This document shows, one piece after another, positions 11,249 through 24,529 of a stretch of DNA of 64,000 bases. Source of the stretch: Citrus sinensis (Eukaryota; Streptophyta; Magnoliopsida; Sapindales; Rutaceae). Each line of letters opens with the position of its first letter. Within the stretch, counting starts at the first letter, position 1. Location: positions 30,291,001 to 30,355,000 of the forward strand of contig NC_068563.1 in the NCBI RefSeq assembly GCF_022201045.2, read 5' to 3'. The notes beneath the pieces are model-generated. The model was not told the origin of the DNA and made no database searches. It was given only the letters and a program-made list of their open reading frames with translations. The translations under genes and the position numbers were made by a program.

Positions 11249-14200
11249 ATGTCTGGGATGTACGGACAAGAAGGCGGAGATCCTGCCTACGTTGGAGGCG
11301 GATACGGCGGAGGAGGCAGTGCTGGTGTTTATGGAGGTTATGGAGGCGATGGTGGTGGCGGTTATAGTGGAGGCGGCGGTCGTGGTGGAGGATATGGTGG
11401 CGGTCGTGGCGGTGGTGGAAGAGGCGGAGGATACGGTGGTGGTTATTCGCAAAATCGAGGTACTTTAGCTCATGGACTTTTTTTTGGGGGGGGGGGGAGA
11501 AGAAGTTTTCATAGTGTTGTAGAATTTACTTACAGAATTGATTTTGTTGTCTTTTTGTTTTAAAGGGGGAGATCGCGGTGGCAGAGGTGGCGGTGGACGA
11601 GGTGGCGGCCGCGGTGGAAGCGGTAGAGATGGAGATTGGAAGTGTCCTAACCCTAGGTAATATCTTTCTCTCCATATTTGATTTGCTATTTCATGAGGTC
11701 TCTCTTATGTATGCTAATCAGGGCTGCTAGATCTTTTATCGGTTGTATGATTGGTTTCGTTGGGTGGATTTTGTTTTAATCAAGAAGTTGTTGATACATA
11801 TGATATGCTGGGAATAAATTACAACAGTTTGAATTCATTTGAAACCTGTTGTTTGGAACAAATCATATTTTCCTTCGTGGCCTGCTTTATCTGTGCTAGA
11901 CTGAACAAGTTTGAAGTAGCGGGATTATATTTTTGTCTCAGTCCTCATGAGAAAATCAAATTAAAGCTTATAATGAATTGAATTTGAATTTGTAAAGGGT
12001 TCCAAATAACAGGATTTGATGAATCTAAATGACTTTTAATTGTTTCATACTGTCTGTTTTGTTCTGTTAATTTGCTTGGAATGTTTGGTAATGCCAATAA
12101 GTGTTAAAATATGTAATTTCAGCTTATTAGTGTATCCCTTCTTGTTTTTATGTAAAAGCTTTAAATTGTGTAATTGAAACTGGCATGTGTCTATGTAGCT
12201 GTGGGAATTTGAATTTTGCAAGAAGGGTTGAGTGTAACAAGTGTGGCGCACCCTCTCCTGCGGGTGCAAGTGATCGAACTGCCAGTGGCGGCAGCGGTGG
12301 ATATAACAGGGGAGGAAGTGGTGGTGGATTTGGTGGTAATCGTGGTGGTCGAGGTGATGGTGGCCGAGCCAATTATGATGGAGGTAGAGGTACCTATGAA
12401 GGTAGAAGTGGAGGAGGTAACAGAGGCAGCTCTTATGGTGGGAGTCAAGGAAGAGAAGATACTAGTTATGGTCATGTTCCACCATCATCGTATCCGGGGG
12501 CTAGTGGAAACTACCCACCAGCTAATTCTTATGGTGGGAATACAAATTATGAAATGGATGCAGTTCCTCCACCTACAAGCTATACAGGTGGCCCAACATC
12601 TTACCCCCCATCCTATGGTGGTCCTGTGGGTGGATATGGTGGTGATAGTTTTGGCGATGCGGGGGGTGGCAGCAGGGCTGGCCCACCTGCTGCTTATGAT
12701 AGTGGGTATGCTGGTGGGGGTCCTCGGTACCAGGGTGGCAGTTATAGTAATGCACCTGCTGATACCTCGGCTAAGGTTAAGCAGTGCGATGGGAATTGTG
12801 ATAGTTATTGTGACAACTCAAGGATATACATATCAAATTTGCCGCCAGATGTGACAGTTGACGAATTGAGGGAACTTTTTGGGGGCATTGGAACAGTAAT
12901 ATCCCACCCCTTCCCTTTGAATCAAAGTTTTTGGTTTCATGTTTATTTCATGTCCTCTTTGAAGAGATTTTGCATATATATTAATGCATTCTTTATCATG
13001 CATCTCTCTTATTGGCTGAACGTTTGTCTGTCCCTGCTACCTGTTTATCATGCTATCTTTTGGTTTCTTTAGAAATTTGATTTTTGTACTGATGATTATC
13101 CTGTGTACATGCTTCATTCTTAAAACCATTCAGTCATTATTTATTAAGTAGGCTGGTATTGTTGACTAATTATTTCCAATGCAATTCAGCTAAATTTGTG
13201 CATTTCAGTAATATGATTTACTTCACCATATATTTTCTGAATTAGAGATGTCCATTTCTTTAACTTCTTAATTCACTGAGCTTTTTTTTTTGAAAAAAAA
13301 GGAATTATGTATAATATATTTCTTGGACCCTTTTTGATTTGTATTCAGGTTGGAAGAATAAAGCAGAAGCGAGGCTACAAAGATCAATGGCCATGGAACA
13401 TAAAATTGTACACAGATGAGAAGGGAAACAACAAAGGTGATGCAGTTTTGTCCTATGAAGATCCAGCTGCTGCACATGCTGCTGGTGGTTTTTTCCAAGG
13501 TACTTACCTATCTTTCTTTTATTTGTTTTAGTATGATCTAATCAAATTATAAACTGATTTGTTGTGCTCTTTTTGATTTGTTGTGCTCTTTTTCTCAGAT
13601 CATGAAATAAGAGGTTACAAAATCAGTGTGGTGATGGCAGAGAAGACTGCACTGAAAACGTATGACTATAGCTATCTCCTCAGTTGATTTTTTTGTTTTT
13701 GAACGTTTGAATTGCAGATGTTGAGATGGGCTTTGTTGCACTGATATTAGGCTATGAGGAATTAGGCCCTGCTTTAATGATATCACCTCTTATTATGCTT
13801 TTATTATTGCTATTTTCTATTGTTGGTTGTACTTTATTTTTAGGTTGATCAGTGTAGTACTTGCATACCTTGCATACCTTGCATGTTGTTTTCTTGGTCT
13901 ATATATATTTTAAGAAACAATTTCAACATGTATATTCTTATTGGGAAACAATTTATTCCTTCCTTCTCCTTTTGATATCAGAACTATGATTTTCTGTTAA
14001 TATAGGAGTAGCATTCATTATAAGACAGTAAATTTGCTTCTTCTGAGACCACAAAATAGTCTGGAATGCACTTTAAACGAGTTATGGTGTTGGTGAAGAC
14101 ATTAAAATATGAAATCCAACTCTTTAGATGTTATTGGTTGGACTCAACTTAAGCATAGATGTAATCGAGATTTTATTCTATTTATTGTCTATCCATCTGC

Positions 14201-14371
14201 TGCTTATAATGTTTGTATACTATTGACCTAATTTTTTGCAACAGTGGTGGTGGTGGTGGCGGTGGTAGAGGGGGCTATGGCAATGGTGGAGACAGGCGCA
14301 GGGATAATTATAGAGATGGTGGTGGGCCAGATAGACATCAACATGGTGGAAACCGTTCGCGCCCATATTGA
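11249..14371 (+). CDS. TAF15b: TBP-associated factor 15b (FET-type RNA-binding protein)
   Basis: Exons: 11249-11459, 11566-11656, 12199-12895, 13349-13499, 13599-13659, 14245-14371; total 445 residues with consistent phases. Domains in order: a Gly/Tyr-rich RGG N-terminus; a RanBP2-type zinc finger (about 95-116) with C97-x4-C102-x10-C113-x2-C116 in [20 protein letters not shown]; a long Gly/Ser/Tyr/Pro-rich low-complexity region (about 120-290); an RRM (about 309-395) starting RIYISNLPPDVTVDELRELF; and a Gly/Arg C-terminus ending NRSRPY. This is the plant counterpart of FUS/EWS/TAF15. It is a nuclear TFIID-associated factor that binds RNA, and in Arabidopsis it has been linked to flowering control and innate immunity. 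Intron 1 carries a run of about 12 G. Confidence 0.95.
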
Positions 14372-16093
14372 AAAATTTCTCTTTTTATGTACTAGAGAAT
14401 TATGGTCTGAGAGTTTTTAATTGTGTTACAATCGCGGGATTGTTCTTGAAATGGAGAGGAAAGAGGTAGGTTGTTCACTTATTCAGGATAGACAATACCC
14501 CCTTTTTCTCCTTTCTCATTTATCTACCGCAACGTGGAGGGTAATCTATTCTAGGCGTGGGATTGATTAGTTGTGAATGTTTTTATAGAGGCAAGTGGAT
14601 AACCAAAATATCTTTGCTGCTATGGTATGATATTTTCAGGTGAGTGCTGCTCTCTTTTAAAATACTTTTTTGCAAATTAATTTCACAGCTTGATGCGTTA
14701 TGTTGATTTTGCTTGTATGTCAGCTGTGTCGTCTGTGGTGTCGACACAAGTTTTTTGAGTGTTACTTTATTAGAAGCATGCATGTTTTGATTAGGTGACT
14801 AATGTGTGGTTCTATAGATTTTGGCTTGGTAGACCAGGTTGCCAATATGGCAGTCCCCCAATGCACTCCTGACCTTTTACACAGAGTCTCAATTTTATGG
14901 TTGTTCTCTCTTCTCTTATTGTCTTAGTCCCTGCATTCTTGTTATTGTGGATCCATTTTTTGTTGCTGTCCTCTCCTCTCTTCCTTTCCTGTTTTAGTGA
15001 TGGATCTGAGTTGGTTCTTCCAAACATGTGTGCTTGTGAGCAACTTCTTTTGGCAATTCAGATTACTAGTAATTAAGTTGGTGTCTTCTTGTAGCTTGTT
15101 TATTTTCTTGTATTATTTATTAGCTCTATGAGAATCTAATGATGGTACACAATCAACGGAGTTGTGACGTATTAGTATTATCTGATGGTAGGTGGTTAAC
15201 TATCGTTGGGGATTACTGAATATTAACGGAATAGATTTTTTGTAAGTATGGATTTCTTATTATTTTTAACGTAATTAGTTGATGGATGGTGGTTATATTT
15301 TTGGTTGGGTAGAATTGATGGTTATTGGCAGAATTGTCCAATATCGTAAGTATATTTTGGTTGGGTAAAATTGATGGTTATTGGCAGAACTGTTCAATAC
15401 CTTTGGTTTGGTTGTTGCCGCCATCATTCCGGTACTGCATTGGCTTTGCAAATCATATTTCGCCATAGCTATTGGAGGGGACTCGAGCACCTTGAAATGT
15501 TAATAAAAGATTAGGGAGTAATGGGTGGAGTAGCATCTTGTGCCATCTCAACAACATGAAGTGCCTTGGAAGAGTGACCTTACGATGTGATTTGCCGATT
15601 GTCTCGTTTGTTAGAAATCATCCAGTGATCTGAGATAAATGGAACTTGGAATTTGTAGGTCAAAGCTAATAAGGATTTAAGAGTTGGGCCTTTTTGGCAA
15701 CTGTCTTTTTATGTAATTTCATTTTCGTATCGAAATTATTTTCTTATGTTACATTTTTTGGTTTTGTAAAAACAATCGTACCAACTCGGGTCGCTTAGAC
15801 CGGAAACAAACAAAATAAGATAAAAAGGGCAAAAGAGTTCTGCAATTACTTGTGTAGACCAGTCTTCAACTTCTGCTATTTTTTCCACTCTGAATATGTG
15901 TCGTTTGCTGGCATCATTGTGAGAACATTTGTCCCAAACTCTAATTCAAACAATGTTGCATGACGGGCCCTAGATATTTGCACATAGCAGCAGAGATAAA
16001 TTATCAAACGACAAAGCAATTCCAATAAAATTGGGGGACTACTACCAGAAAGGATACCGCCTGGCACCAGCAAATCTTGCCAGCGCTTAGTAC
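14372..16093. other. TAF15b 3' region and convergent spacer
   Basis: It lies between convergent genes TAF15b and FLX and holds both 3' UTRs. No gene is visible. It contains a 56-bp tandem duplication at about 15299-15410. Small open frames here show no family signal. Confidence 0.5.
15299..15410. repeat. 56-bp tandem duplication
   Basis: TTTTGGTTGGGTAGAATTGA at 15299 recurs as TTTTGGTTGGGTAAAATTGA at 15355, with the following GATGGTTATTGGCAGAA shared. The two copies are about 90% alike. Confidence 0.8.
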
Positions 16094-18172
16094 CTATTGA
16101 TGACCGTGCTCAGCACTGCCTTGAACCTGAAATGTAGGGCATTCAATATAAAGTGCTGTTATATTGAATGAGCTTGTTATCAGAGTATGAGCTTTGTATA
16201 TCATTGATTCATCTAAAAGTGGGGAGAAACAAGACAAAGGAGGAAATCAAGAATGAAGTAGCTGAATGATTCACAGTCTATGCATGCTAAAGTTGCACGT
16301 GATATTAAAGTTACATATGATATTACTAACTTCAATCATAAGTAGCTTTTTTTTTTTTTTTTTGGGGTATGGCTCAATTGTTATGAGCCAAATAATTAAA
16401 GGGTCATGAAAAATTAGTTAAATTCATGTAAATTACATATGTTGTAACTAAAATATACATATTGCTGGTACTATAATGAATAATTTGATATCCTTGGTAC
16501 TATAATATCTGTAAAACAAATCTTGAAATAGTATGTATTTGGTAACGAACTAAAAACTTAAATGACAAGAGCACAACTAAAATATACATATTGCTGAAAG
16601 AAAAAGATGAGAGTTGAGGAACCAAGTGCTTAGTTTTGTCAAGTATTTTGCCTGATTACTGGTGGGTACAGAAAGCAAATTTAAACATACCGGCAGCTGA
16701 CTATTTATTTATATCTAGTTAGGTTAATGTTTCATTTGGTCTACATCCCTTAAAAACCAAATTTTTGGGGAAACAGTGGTTTATCGTTATCCATCACAGA
16801 CACAATGCATGCTAAGAAGGCCTAGATCATATCTAAATAGAATAAGATATTAACCAATGTGAGATATCAATGAGGAAAAAACTATTGGTGTTACTTATGA
16901 TGCTTAAAAAAAGAATAAAAAAAGTGACAAACTTTAATAGAATTAACTCTAGTCCCTTAAAAAAGGAGAAAAAAGAAAAGGAACTAAAAACCATAGCTAT
17001 TAAGGTATTATTGACCAGAAAAACTAAATTACAAATTGGAGTTCCAGTACTGTTGATAGACATGTCAATGCAGATACCTGATGCATACTGTAGGGATCAG
17101 CATACAGACTCCCTCCAAATCCTGGATCAGGATTGCCATAGCTTGCAGCATAGCTGGTACCTGAACACCAAATTCCAAAATGAATTTTATCAAACTCTAG
17201 TTATATATCAGAACCCAGATGATAATAGGTTGAGAAAAACTAAAAGAGGGAGTAAATACTTGGGTTTACAGCCGCAGCCGCAGCAGCTGCCCTCGCTCTC
17301 TTTTCTGCATTAGCTAGCTCTGCTTGTAATCTTTCAATTTGTTGAGCCACAGATATTATATTTTTCTCCATTATCTCCCTTTGCTCATGGTTACTCGCAC
17401 GATTCTTCTTCTCACATTCAATAGCAGCCCTATTCAAGAGCAAATAGTAGAATGCTTAAAAATCTTAAAGACAAAAGCACGATTAAACAATTATTTTTCC
17501 AATCCTTAATCACACAAAGACATACCAAATTTAATCCACTAGAAACAAAAATTGCCGCCTGAATAACATATAATCTACTAGTTGTGGAAAGTTTAAACTT
17601 GAAAAAAATGGAAAATTAAAAATTTACAATGGGATGTCTATAAGAAAAAAAAATTGAAAATTGAATTTTTTTTTATACCTCCCTTTATGAATTTCTTGAC
17701 GCTCAGTTTCAATCTCCGCCTTAATCGCCGCCATATCCTTGGACTCGTCCCTCGCTTTGGCCAAATCACCGTTTATTTCATTCAAATCCTTAATCATCTC
17801 CTGCTTGATCACACAAAGCTTCTCTATATCCGCCCTTACACGATCAAGTTCCGCGTGCATCGACTCAATCACACGCAACTCGGCATCCAATTTCAGCGAC
17901 TTCTCATAAAGCTCGCGCACTTCGGCGTCTCTCTCAGCTTTCACGCTGGCGGCGACGGACGATAAGTGGCGGAGCTCTTGTTCAGCAAGAGAGAGCTCTT
18001 GTTTAAGGGCCACGTGTGTGGCCGCCAGCCGTTGGTTGTCTTGAAGGAGCGACTGGATGTCGCTATGCTGAATCGCGATGCGGTCTTCGAGGTGGTGGAG
18101 TGAAGGGCTGTGTTGAGGTGGCAGCGCGCGAGTGGATAGCGGTGGTTCCCGGAGAACTCGGCGTCCGGACAT
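16094..18172 (-). CDS. FLX: FLC EXPRESSOR (FLX) coiled-coil protein
   Basis: Minus-strand exons in transcript order: 18172-17679, 17429-17260, 17160-17078, 16126-16094; 259 residues. The start chosen is MSGRRVLREPPLSTR; upstream in-frame sequence lacks family similarity. Residues about 25-215 are a long coiled coil beginning LEDRIAIQHSDIQSLLQDNQ, a signature of the FLX family. An Ala run follows (ARAAAAAAA), then SYAASYGNPDPGFGG. The last exon adds only VQGSAEHGHQ and a stop. FLX works with FRIGIDA to activate the flowering repressor FLC in Arabidopsis; the role here is inferred. Exon 2 ends CCA A|GTATTT, which joins in phase to GT ACC; an upstream GTAAAC donor would put the next exon out of frame. 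Confidence 0.9.
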
Positions 18173-19193
18173 TGTGAATTGTGAGTGATTGTGAAGTGTT
18201 GTATGGAGGGAATTGCCGTAGATATTCATTCCCATTTCAGGCCAAAATACCGAGTGTATGCACCCTTTTAATTTTACATCCATATACCTAAAAATTTTGG
18301 GAGATTACCACAATAACCTTTGATTACATAAAATTACTTCATTTTGATCTAATTTTTTCGACTTTGTACTTGATTTTGTACTCCACTTTCTCAACCTTGT
18401 CTCAACTTTCTTCACTCACTCGATTTACTTGTCCTTATACTCAACCTCATACTCGATTTTTATTAATTTCTTTTTCAATTACTAAAAATAAGAAAACAAC
18501 ACAAAAAAGTCTTAAATAACTACATTTAATGGAGTAGTATGTGTTTATGCGTTCTTTTATGAGTTCATGTTTCTTATACCTTCTCTAATATGAATGACAT
18601 GGTGAGAGAGAATATATTATGAAAAGGATGGAAGAGATGAAAAATATTGAAGGAAAAATGGTTTAATGGTGATATGAAAATAGATGTTTCTTAATGGGTA
18701 TTTTTGACTTTTCCCTCTTCATTGGGCATTTATGTGTAACAGGCTATAAATTTAAAATTTTGGGCCAAATAAGACCAAATGTAGTTTGCATTTCTCTCTT
18801 CTTGTGTCTCTGATTATTAATTATTTATTCCATATAAAAAATTTAAGGCGAGTATCCATCAATCATCTAATATTTCGCTTTTTTTTATATATAAGATGAT
18901 TTTTAAGTAGTACTAAGATTTAAAATAGATTCGTGACATTTACAACTTTTCCACTTTTCCATTAACATTATTTATGATTTAACAGAATATTGATAAAATA
19001 ATTATTTTGCCCTTAACTATAAAGAGACCACTTATTTATGGTTATTTTGGATATTTTTGGTAGGTGGTGTTGTTTTGGATTGATGGGAACAATCTGTAAA
19101 TTCTAAATTTCTCATAACTGGTTATTATTATTATTATTATTATTATGGGAACAAACTATAATGTTCAAAGTTTCAATAACTGGTTATATGAGT
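18173..19193. other. FLX upstream spacer
   Basis: AT-rich with no gene. It includes CT-rich stretches near 18350-18440 and a (TTA)n tract near 19122-19145. Confidence 0.45.
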
Positions 19194-19945
19194 ATTTTCA
19201 ATAGGCCTGAGCATTTGAATCAATTTCACACGAACTGAACTCTAAACTTATTTTGGGTTGAAGCTTAGAATGCATTTGGGTTCAAAATTCAAAATCGATC
19301 GGGTTGTATTTTTGAATAGTCAACCTAATCAGGTTAATTAAGGAAAAAAAAACTCATTTTTAACCCTAACACATCATAACTTCCAAACATAAACTTCTCC
19401 CCCGCCTCCTGGCTGCTCCCCCACTCTTCTTCTTCTTTTTCGTTCTTCTTCTCCTTTTCTTCTGTTACTATCGAATACCATTTTCTTCTTATGCTCCTCC
19501 TCCTCCTCCTTCTTCTTTCCTTCCGTTGCTACCAAACATCTTTTTCTTCTTACATATTCTTTTTCTTTTCATCCTCCACTACCAAATATTTCTTCTTCCT
19601 TTTCTCATCTCCCATTAGTTAATTGTTAGTAACTAATTTTTTTAATTGTTAGTTAATTTTTTAATTTTCTTTTGTTAATTGTTTTAATTGTTAAATATAG
19701 AATTCTTTATGTTAATTAGTTAATTTGTGAACGAGATTACAAGAAACTTGTTTGATATTTAGTTAGTTACTTCGTTTTTGGATGGAAGTAAAATTAAGGT
19801 TTCTAATGTAAATGAACTCGAATTTATAATCTGAACTGAACCAAAATCAAATTGAGTTGAATTGACCAAACCAAATAGATTGTAACCCAAACCAAAACCC
19901 AAACAAGCCGGATTAAAATTTGATTTGCCCACACCTAATTTTGAA
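19194..19945. mobile_element. Non-autonomous hAT-type element
   Basis: The body is 19202-19937 (736 bp). Its ends are TAGGCCTGAGCATTTG and, inverted at the right, TAGGTGTGGGCAAATC. Flanks are ATTTTCAA (19194-19201) and ATTTTGAA (19938-19945), an 8-bp target duplication with one mismatch. There is no transposase. The interior has CT-rich stretches and AT-rich filler. Confidence 0.7.
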
Positions 19946-21088
19946 TGTATTTTGGATAAGTATGACTATTTCTATTAGAGATTTATTGTCGTTGAAGATT
20001 TGTTATTATTGTCAAAGATATGTTATTCATGATAGATTATATGAGTAGGGTGCTTGATTTATATTGTAAATGAGCAACAAATTGGCTAATATGCTTATTT
20101 TGGTGACATTATATCTTTAAATTAGTAAGTTTGATAAGTTTCTAGAACTAATTTTGTAGCCGCTATTCGTCCCTATATATATATTTGTCTTTTAGCAAGG
20201 ATTAAATAATTTTTTACATCAAGGGGAAAAATAGTCATTTTAATAGTATTATGTTAAATCCTTTAATAGTATTAATGAAAAAGGTGAAAAAGTGATACGT
20301 TTTGTAAACTTTAGGTAAGAAGTTGTAAAAAAAAAGTTATCTTATATTTTTGATAAAATACCAAACATCGTATAGTCGATAGATATTTGCTCAAAGATTT
20401 ATTTGACTGTGCAAAAATTGTGAATACGATAGAAATGAAAGCGCCACTAAAACTCTTTTTGATGAAATTTTTACTTTTTATTTGAATAGTCATTTTAACA
20501 TTAAAAGCTCTATATAAAAAAACTCTTTAAATAAGATTTTTTAAATGAAATAGTGTTTCTCTCTTTTTATTTAATATTATTTTTTTGTCATCATTATTAA
20601 AGAGAGATGTTATAAATACTTTTTTTTTATGGAGGGAAAGATTTGACTAAAATGAATAAACATATTTATATTTAAAGAGTTTTTTTTAAAATAAATTATT
20701 TCTTCACTATTCTATTTAATACGTAGATAAATAAATAGTCATTTAAAAGTAAAATTAGAAAATTGTGATTCTCATTGCCAATGCCATTCTTTGTGTGAAC
20801 CTGTGTAAATTAATCCGACATGTCTCTCTTAGGTTTACTGTACATGCTACTTGCCGTTTATAACGTTTTATTTAGATGACATGTCATGTATTTAATTAAT
20901 CTCGATAACACGACATTTCACACAGTCTCTTCGTTCGTTTAGTAATCCAATAATGTCATATTATGTGATGTGCGAAACAAAACCAAGCACAACAAAAGTT
21001 ACCCGCCAATTTGGTCCCATTTAATTTGATTAGAAAATAAACAATTTTTAAAAATTCAGAATCTCAAATCAAATAAATTCAATTCAAA
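19946..21088. other. AT-rich spacer before DFO
   Basis: No gene or clear repeat is seen. The last 150 bases probably contain the DFO promoter and leader. Confidence 0.45.
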
Positions 21089-23285
21089 ATGTCAAATTCG
21101 GAGTTTGATCAGCAAATCTCCCTCTTTCGCTCTCAAATCAGTCGCAGAAGGTTCACAGATTTGTTAATTTCCCAAAATGCTCAAAGGTCAATGAATCATC
21201 TAAATTTTACAAATTAATTTCACTCTTTTTTTCTTTTTTTCAATTTTAGCAGATTCGATGAAGAAAGTATTCGAGTTCTCGAATCGATACTGGTTTCAAA
21301 AGACGTGAAATCGCTAATGGAAGTGCGAGCGGGCTTGAGAGAGTACCTGAGATCCGAATCAATCTCTGTTATTCGCGAAATCGGAGATGAAACTGTGGAG
21401 AAGAAACTTTTGATTCTCGAATTCTTCATTCGTTCTTTTGCTCTCATAGGCGACATCGAGGCAAAATTTGCCCCTGAAATCTAAAAGCAATTTCAATTTC
21501 AATTTCGATTTCGTGATCCATGCTCCCGCACCTTACCTTTTCTTTTTGATGCTTGTAGAGTTGTTTGGCTTTGAGATATGAGGCGTTTGTTCTACGTGAT
21601 CTTAAGTCTGCGAGTTGCGAATGGCTTCGAGTTTCACACACAGAGTGGATCAGCTTTGCTGGTCAGTCTCTTGAGAATGGCTTTTATGCCGTTGCTGCAA
21701 AGGTACCCAAAATCCTTGCCGTTTTGTGCATGCTACTTACTATTATTAGATCAACCGATGAGACGACACCGTATTATTTCAATTTTAGTCTCCAATTTTA
21801 TGCTTCGTCTTCGTTTATATTGACACAATTTATAGCTCTGTATTACACCTGGTTCTTCAGTACTGTTTAGGATTTTACAAAAAGATGCTGACGAATTTTT
21901 GGAATTCGAATAATGGGGCAATGGTTGAACTGGATTTTGAATTTTGTATTTATATGTATACAGTGAGTCTAAGAGAACATATAAGAGGTGCATTAATACA
22001 AGTGATTGTTCTTTGGTGGATCATAGATGTAGTAATTTCAGAAATCATAGTAAACATGTGATTTCAGAAGACATTTGTGGTTGCTCCATTCCAACACTCG
22101 TTAAAATTAAAGATTTATCATCTTATAGCGATGTCCATAACTATCTTATGCCTCTTGTTACGGTTTTCCAGTTATGTTTTAATTGTAACGCTTTATGGTT
22201 TCCTCCACAAAATTTGTGTTTAACTCCTAATGAGAAGTTGAGAACGATATTCTATTTGTTCACTCCTAGGCCCTCACCTGAATTTGGCTTGAAGTTCACC
22301 TCCAAGGCATTGTCTCCAGCAACCTATAATAAATATCCGTACAAATTACAGAAAATGTTGGATTATATGATTTGTTAATGATGCACGAACATTCTGCCTG
22401 CCCTTTATTTCTACATTACCGATTTGAGTTGGATTTTCCATTTACAGGTCTATTGTCAACTGTGCCTGACTTTTGCTTTACTTCACTGTCTGGCTCATTG
22501 AACTTCTTTTTGATTTCTCAAGGATCAAGTGCCTCTGTTCATTTTGTTTCTGAACGTTTGCTTATACAGGCATGTGAAAATGCACAATCATGCCTCCAAA
22601 GAGATAATGTTGCAGATTCAAAAACAGGTGAAATCTTTGAGTACATGCAAATGTTGAAGAAAATAAAGAGTCTCAAAGATTTTGCTCTAACAAAGGCAGG
22701 TTCACGATCTGGTATGTGTATAATGTTTCAACTCCCTAAAATTCAGGTCACATTTCATATGCAAATATGGCTTAGATACGTTATGAACTTCTCATTTAGC
22801 ATCTTGTCGTAACTTGCAAGAGATTCTAGATAATATTCTTTAGGAGAATATTGATTGTATGTCGCCTATGTTTGATCTCTAAGTCTAATCGTGAATGAGA
22901 CAGTTTTACTGTGTGTTAAGAATAATATGCACATGAGAACATTGATTCTATGTATGTAGTTTCACTGCCTTCAAAAATCTGTTTATGTTTCTTTTTTCTC
23001 AGCATTTATAATCTTTAGCGACCATGATTCTTGTGAATTCTTTCATAATCATTTTAAATTTGTTTGATAAACTCAGTTCAAGCACAGGCAGCAGAGTACT
23101 TGAAAAAGAAAACAATAGAGAAGGGGAAATTACTTTCTTCGCATCATAAAGAAACAAAATGCCCCGCAACCACTCTGTTCAGAAATGGAATTAAAAGGCG
23201 AAACATAAGAAAGTTGCATGAACTTCAAAGCTTCCAGCAGGTCACCGGTGGCTCAAACTCCACTCAATTTTCATGTCCTTGGTAA
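21089..23285 (+). CDS. DFO: DOUBLE-STRAND BREAK FORMATION-like protein
   Basis: Exons: 21089-21186, 21253-21460, 21559-21702, 22570-22711, 23077-23285; 266 residues, all phases consistent. The start is MSNSEFDQQISLFRSQISRR. Helical segments follow (FDEESIRVLESILVSKDVKS, LALRYEAFVLRDLKSASCEW) and then a basic end with TLFRNGIKRRNIRKLHELQ. I recognise it as the plant-specific DFO family, needed in Arabidopsis to make meiotic double-strand breaks; this rests on memory, not a search. Intron 2 has a GC donor (GAG|GCAAAA) and an AG acceptor; no GT nearby keeps the frame. Intron 1 ends TTTTAGCAG, a NAGNAG tandem acceptor that could add one Ser. The neighbouring CCT gene matches the Arabidopsis order near At1g07060. 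Confidence 0.75.
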
Positions 23286-24529
23286 ATTTTTCTTATTTTC
23301 ATGAAGTTTAATTGGACAACTGGATTTATCCAAATGAAATGAGCAAATTCTGACCATACAGAAGTAGTATGCACATGGCATAAGATGACCTTTAAAAACT
23401 CAAAATCAAGAGAAGATCATTACATAGTATGGTTGAAATTTTATTCCTCTTGTGTTCTTGTCATCCAGGAGAAAGTCAATTCAAGAAAGAATATTATTTC
23501 TTTAACCTATTAACCTGCCCGCGTCCTTATTTTTTATTTCCCTTTCTTTTTTTTTCTCTGACCGAGTTGAAGATGGTGGAGATTTGCAATTTGAATACAG
23601 ATTATATTCTTGGCGTTGGAAATCCAATATGACTTCTGTTGAAGCAAATGAATTTTGATCAGGTAAGGTGGCACTTGAGCCACCAACTTGGGTAGGTAAC
23701 TTAACATCGTCAAACATTGCATTCTAAGTTTGTAATCTCCACCGCTAGCTTTAAGATTTGATTTTTGAAAAAAATGCAAATTTCAAGAATCGAATCTTCC
23801 ATTTCGCCGAAGCTCATTTAATGGTGGCATCGAAGCTCGCATGTCTTATTTTTCTCTAACATTGTGAAAGATGTCTGTTTCTTCCTCTTTCTTTATTCAT
23901 TTGCTTAAAAAATTGTAGAGTAAAACAAAATTTTCAAGGTTCTCAGCATCTATTGCGTAGGTGCTTAGGGCTTTGAAATTGAAACTTGGTTAAACTGTAA
24001 TTACGCGTTTTATGAGGACATTATATTTACTGTTAAAAAAGAGAGAACTTCGGATTATCCAGTAAAGAATAATCTTTAAAATAATTCATAAATTATTGTA
24101 AGCTTCAATTTATCTCCCATTGTTGTAAAGAAGATAAAAAAATTTCATCAATCTATCTCTATTTTTCTTTTATTTTTTGAAAAAAAATAAAGTAAGATTT
24201 ACAATAATTTAGGGATATTTTGAATATTATCATCCCACAAAGAAGTAATAAAAAATTTACCCTAAGAAAAATTGATATTTTTGTCTTTTTTTAGAAATTC
24301 TTTTATCAGCATGATCCCTATAAACTTTTAATATCCTATTTCATTCTTGGTATTAAAATGTTAAAAATGAATTAGCATACAAATTGATATGTGTTAGATG
24401 AGGGGGGGGGGGGGGGGGGGAATTCACGTGTAAAAATTAAAATTTGTTAATTTGTATGTTAACACAAAAAAAAGATATGTTAGAATTCATAAGGGACTTA
24501 ATTGATAATAAAATTTATATGACGGATGA
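23286..24529. other. Spacer with 19-G homopolymer
   Basis: No gene. A run of 19 G lies at 24402-24420. Open frames near 23.5 kb have no family signal. Confidence 0.45.

Noticed and set aside
12216-12854. 212-codon open frame in the TAF15b region
   Set aside because: It is a second frame of the Gly-rich exon 3 of TAF15b. Repetitive GGN codons keep other frames open; there is no separate gene.
17264-17269. GTAAAC as donor of FLX intron 2
   Set aside because: It would put the next exon, with the conserved SYAASYGNPDPGFGG, out of frame. The donor ten bases further, A|GTATTT, keeps it in frame.
16870-17313. 147-codon plus-strand open frame
   Set aside because: It lies antisense to FLX exons and introns, with no family similarity and a Lys-rich composition from AT-rich DNA.
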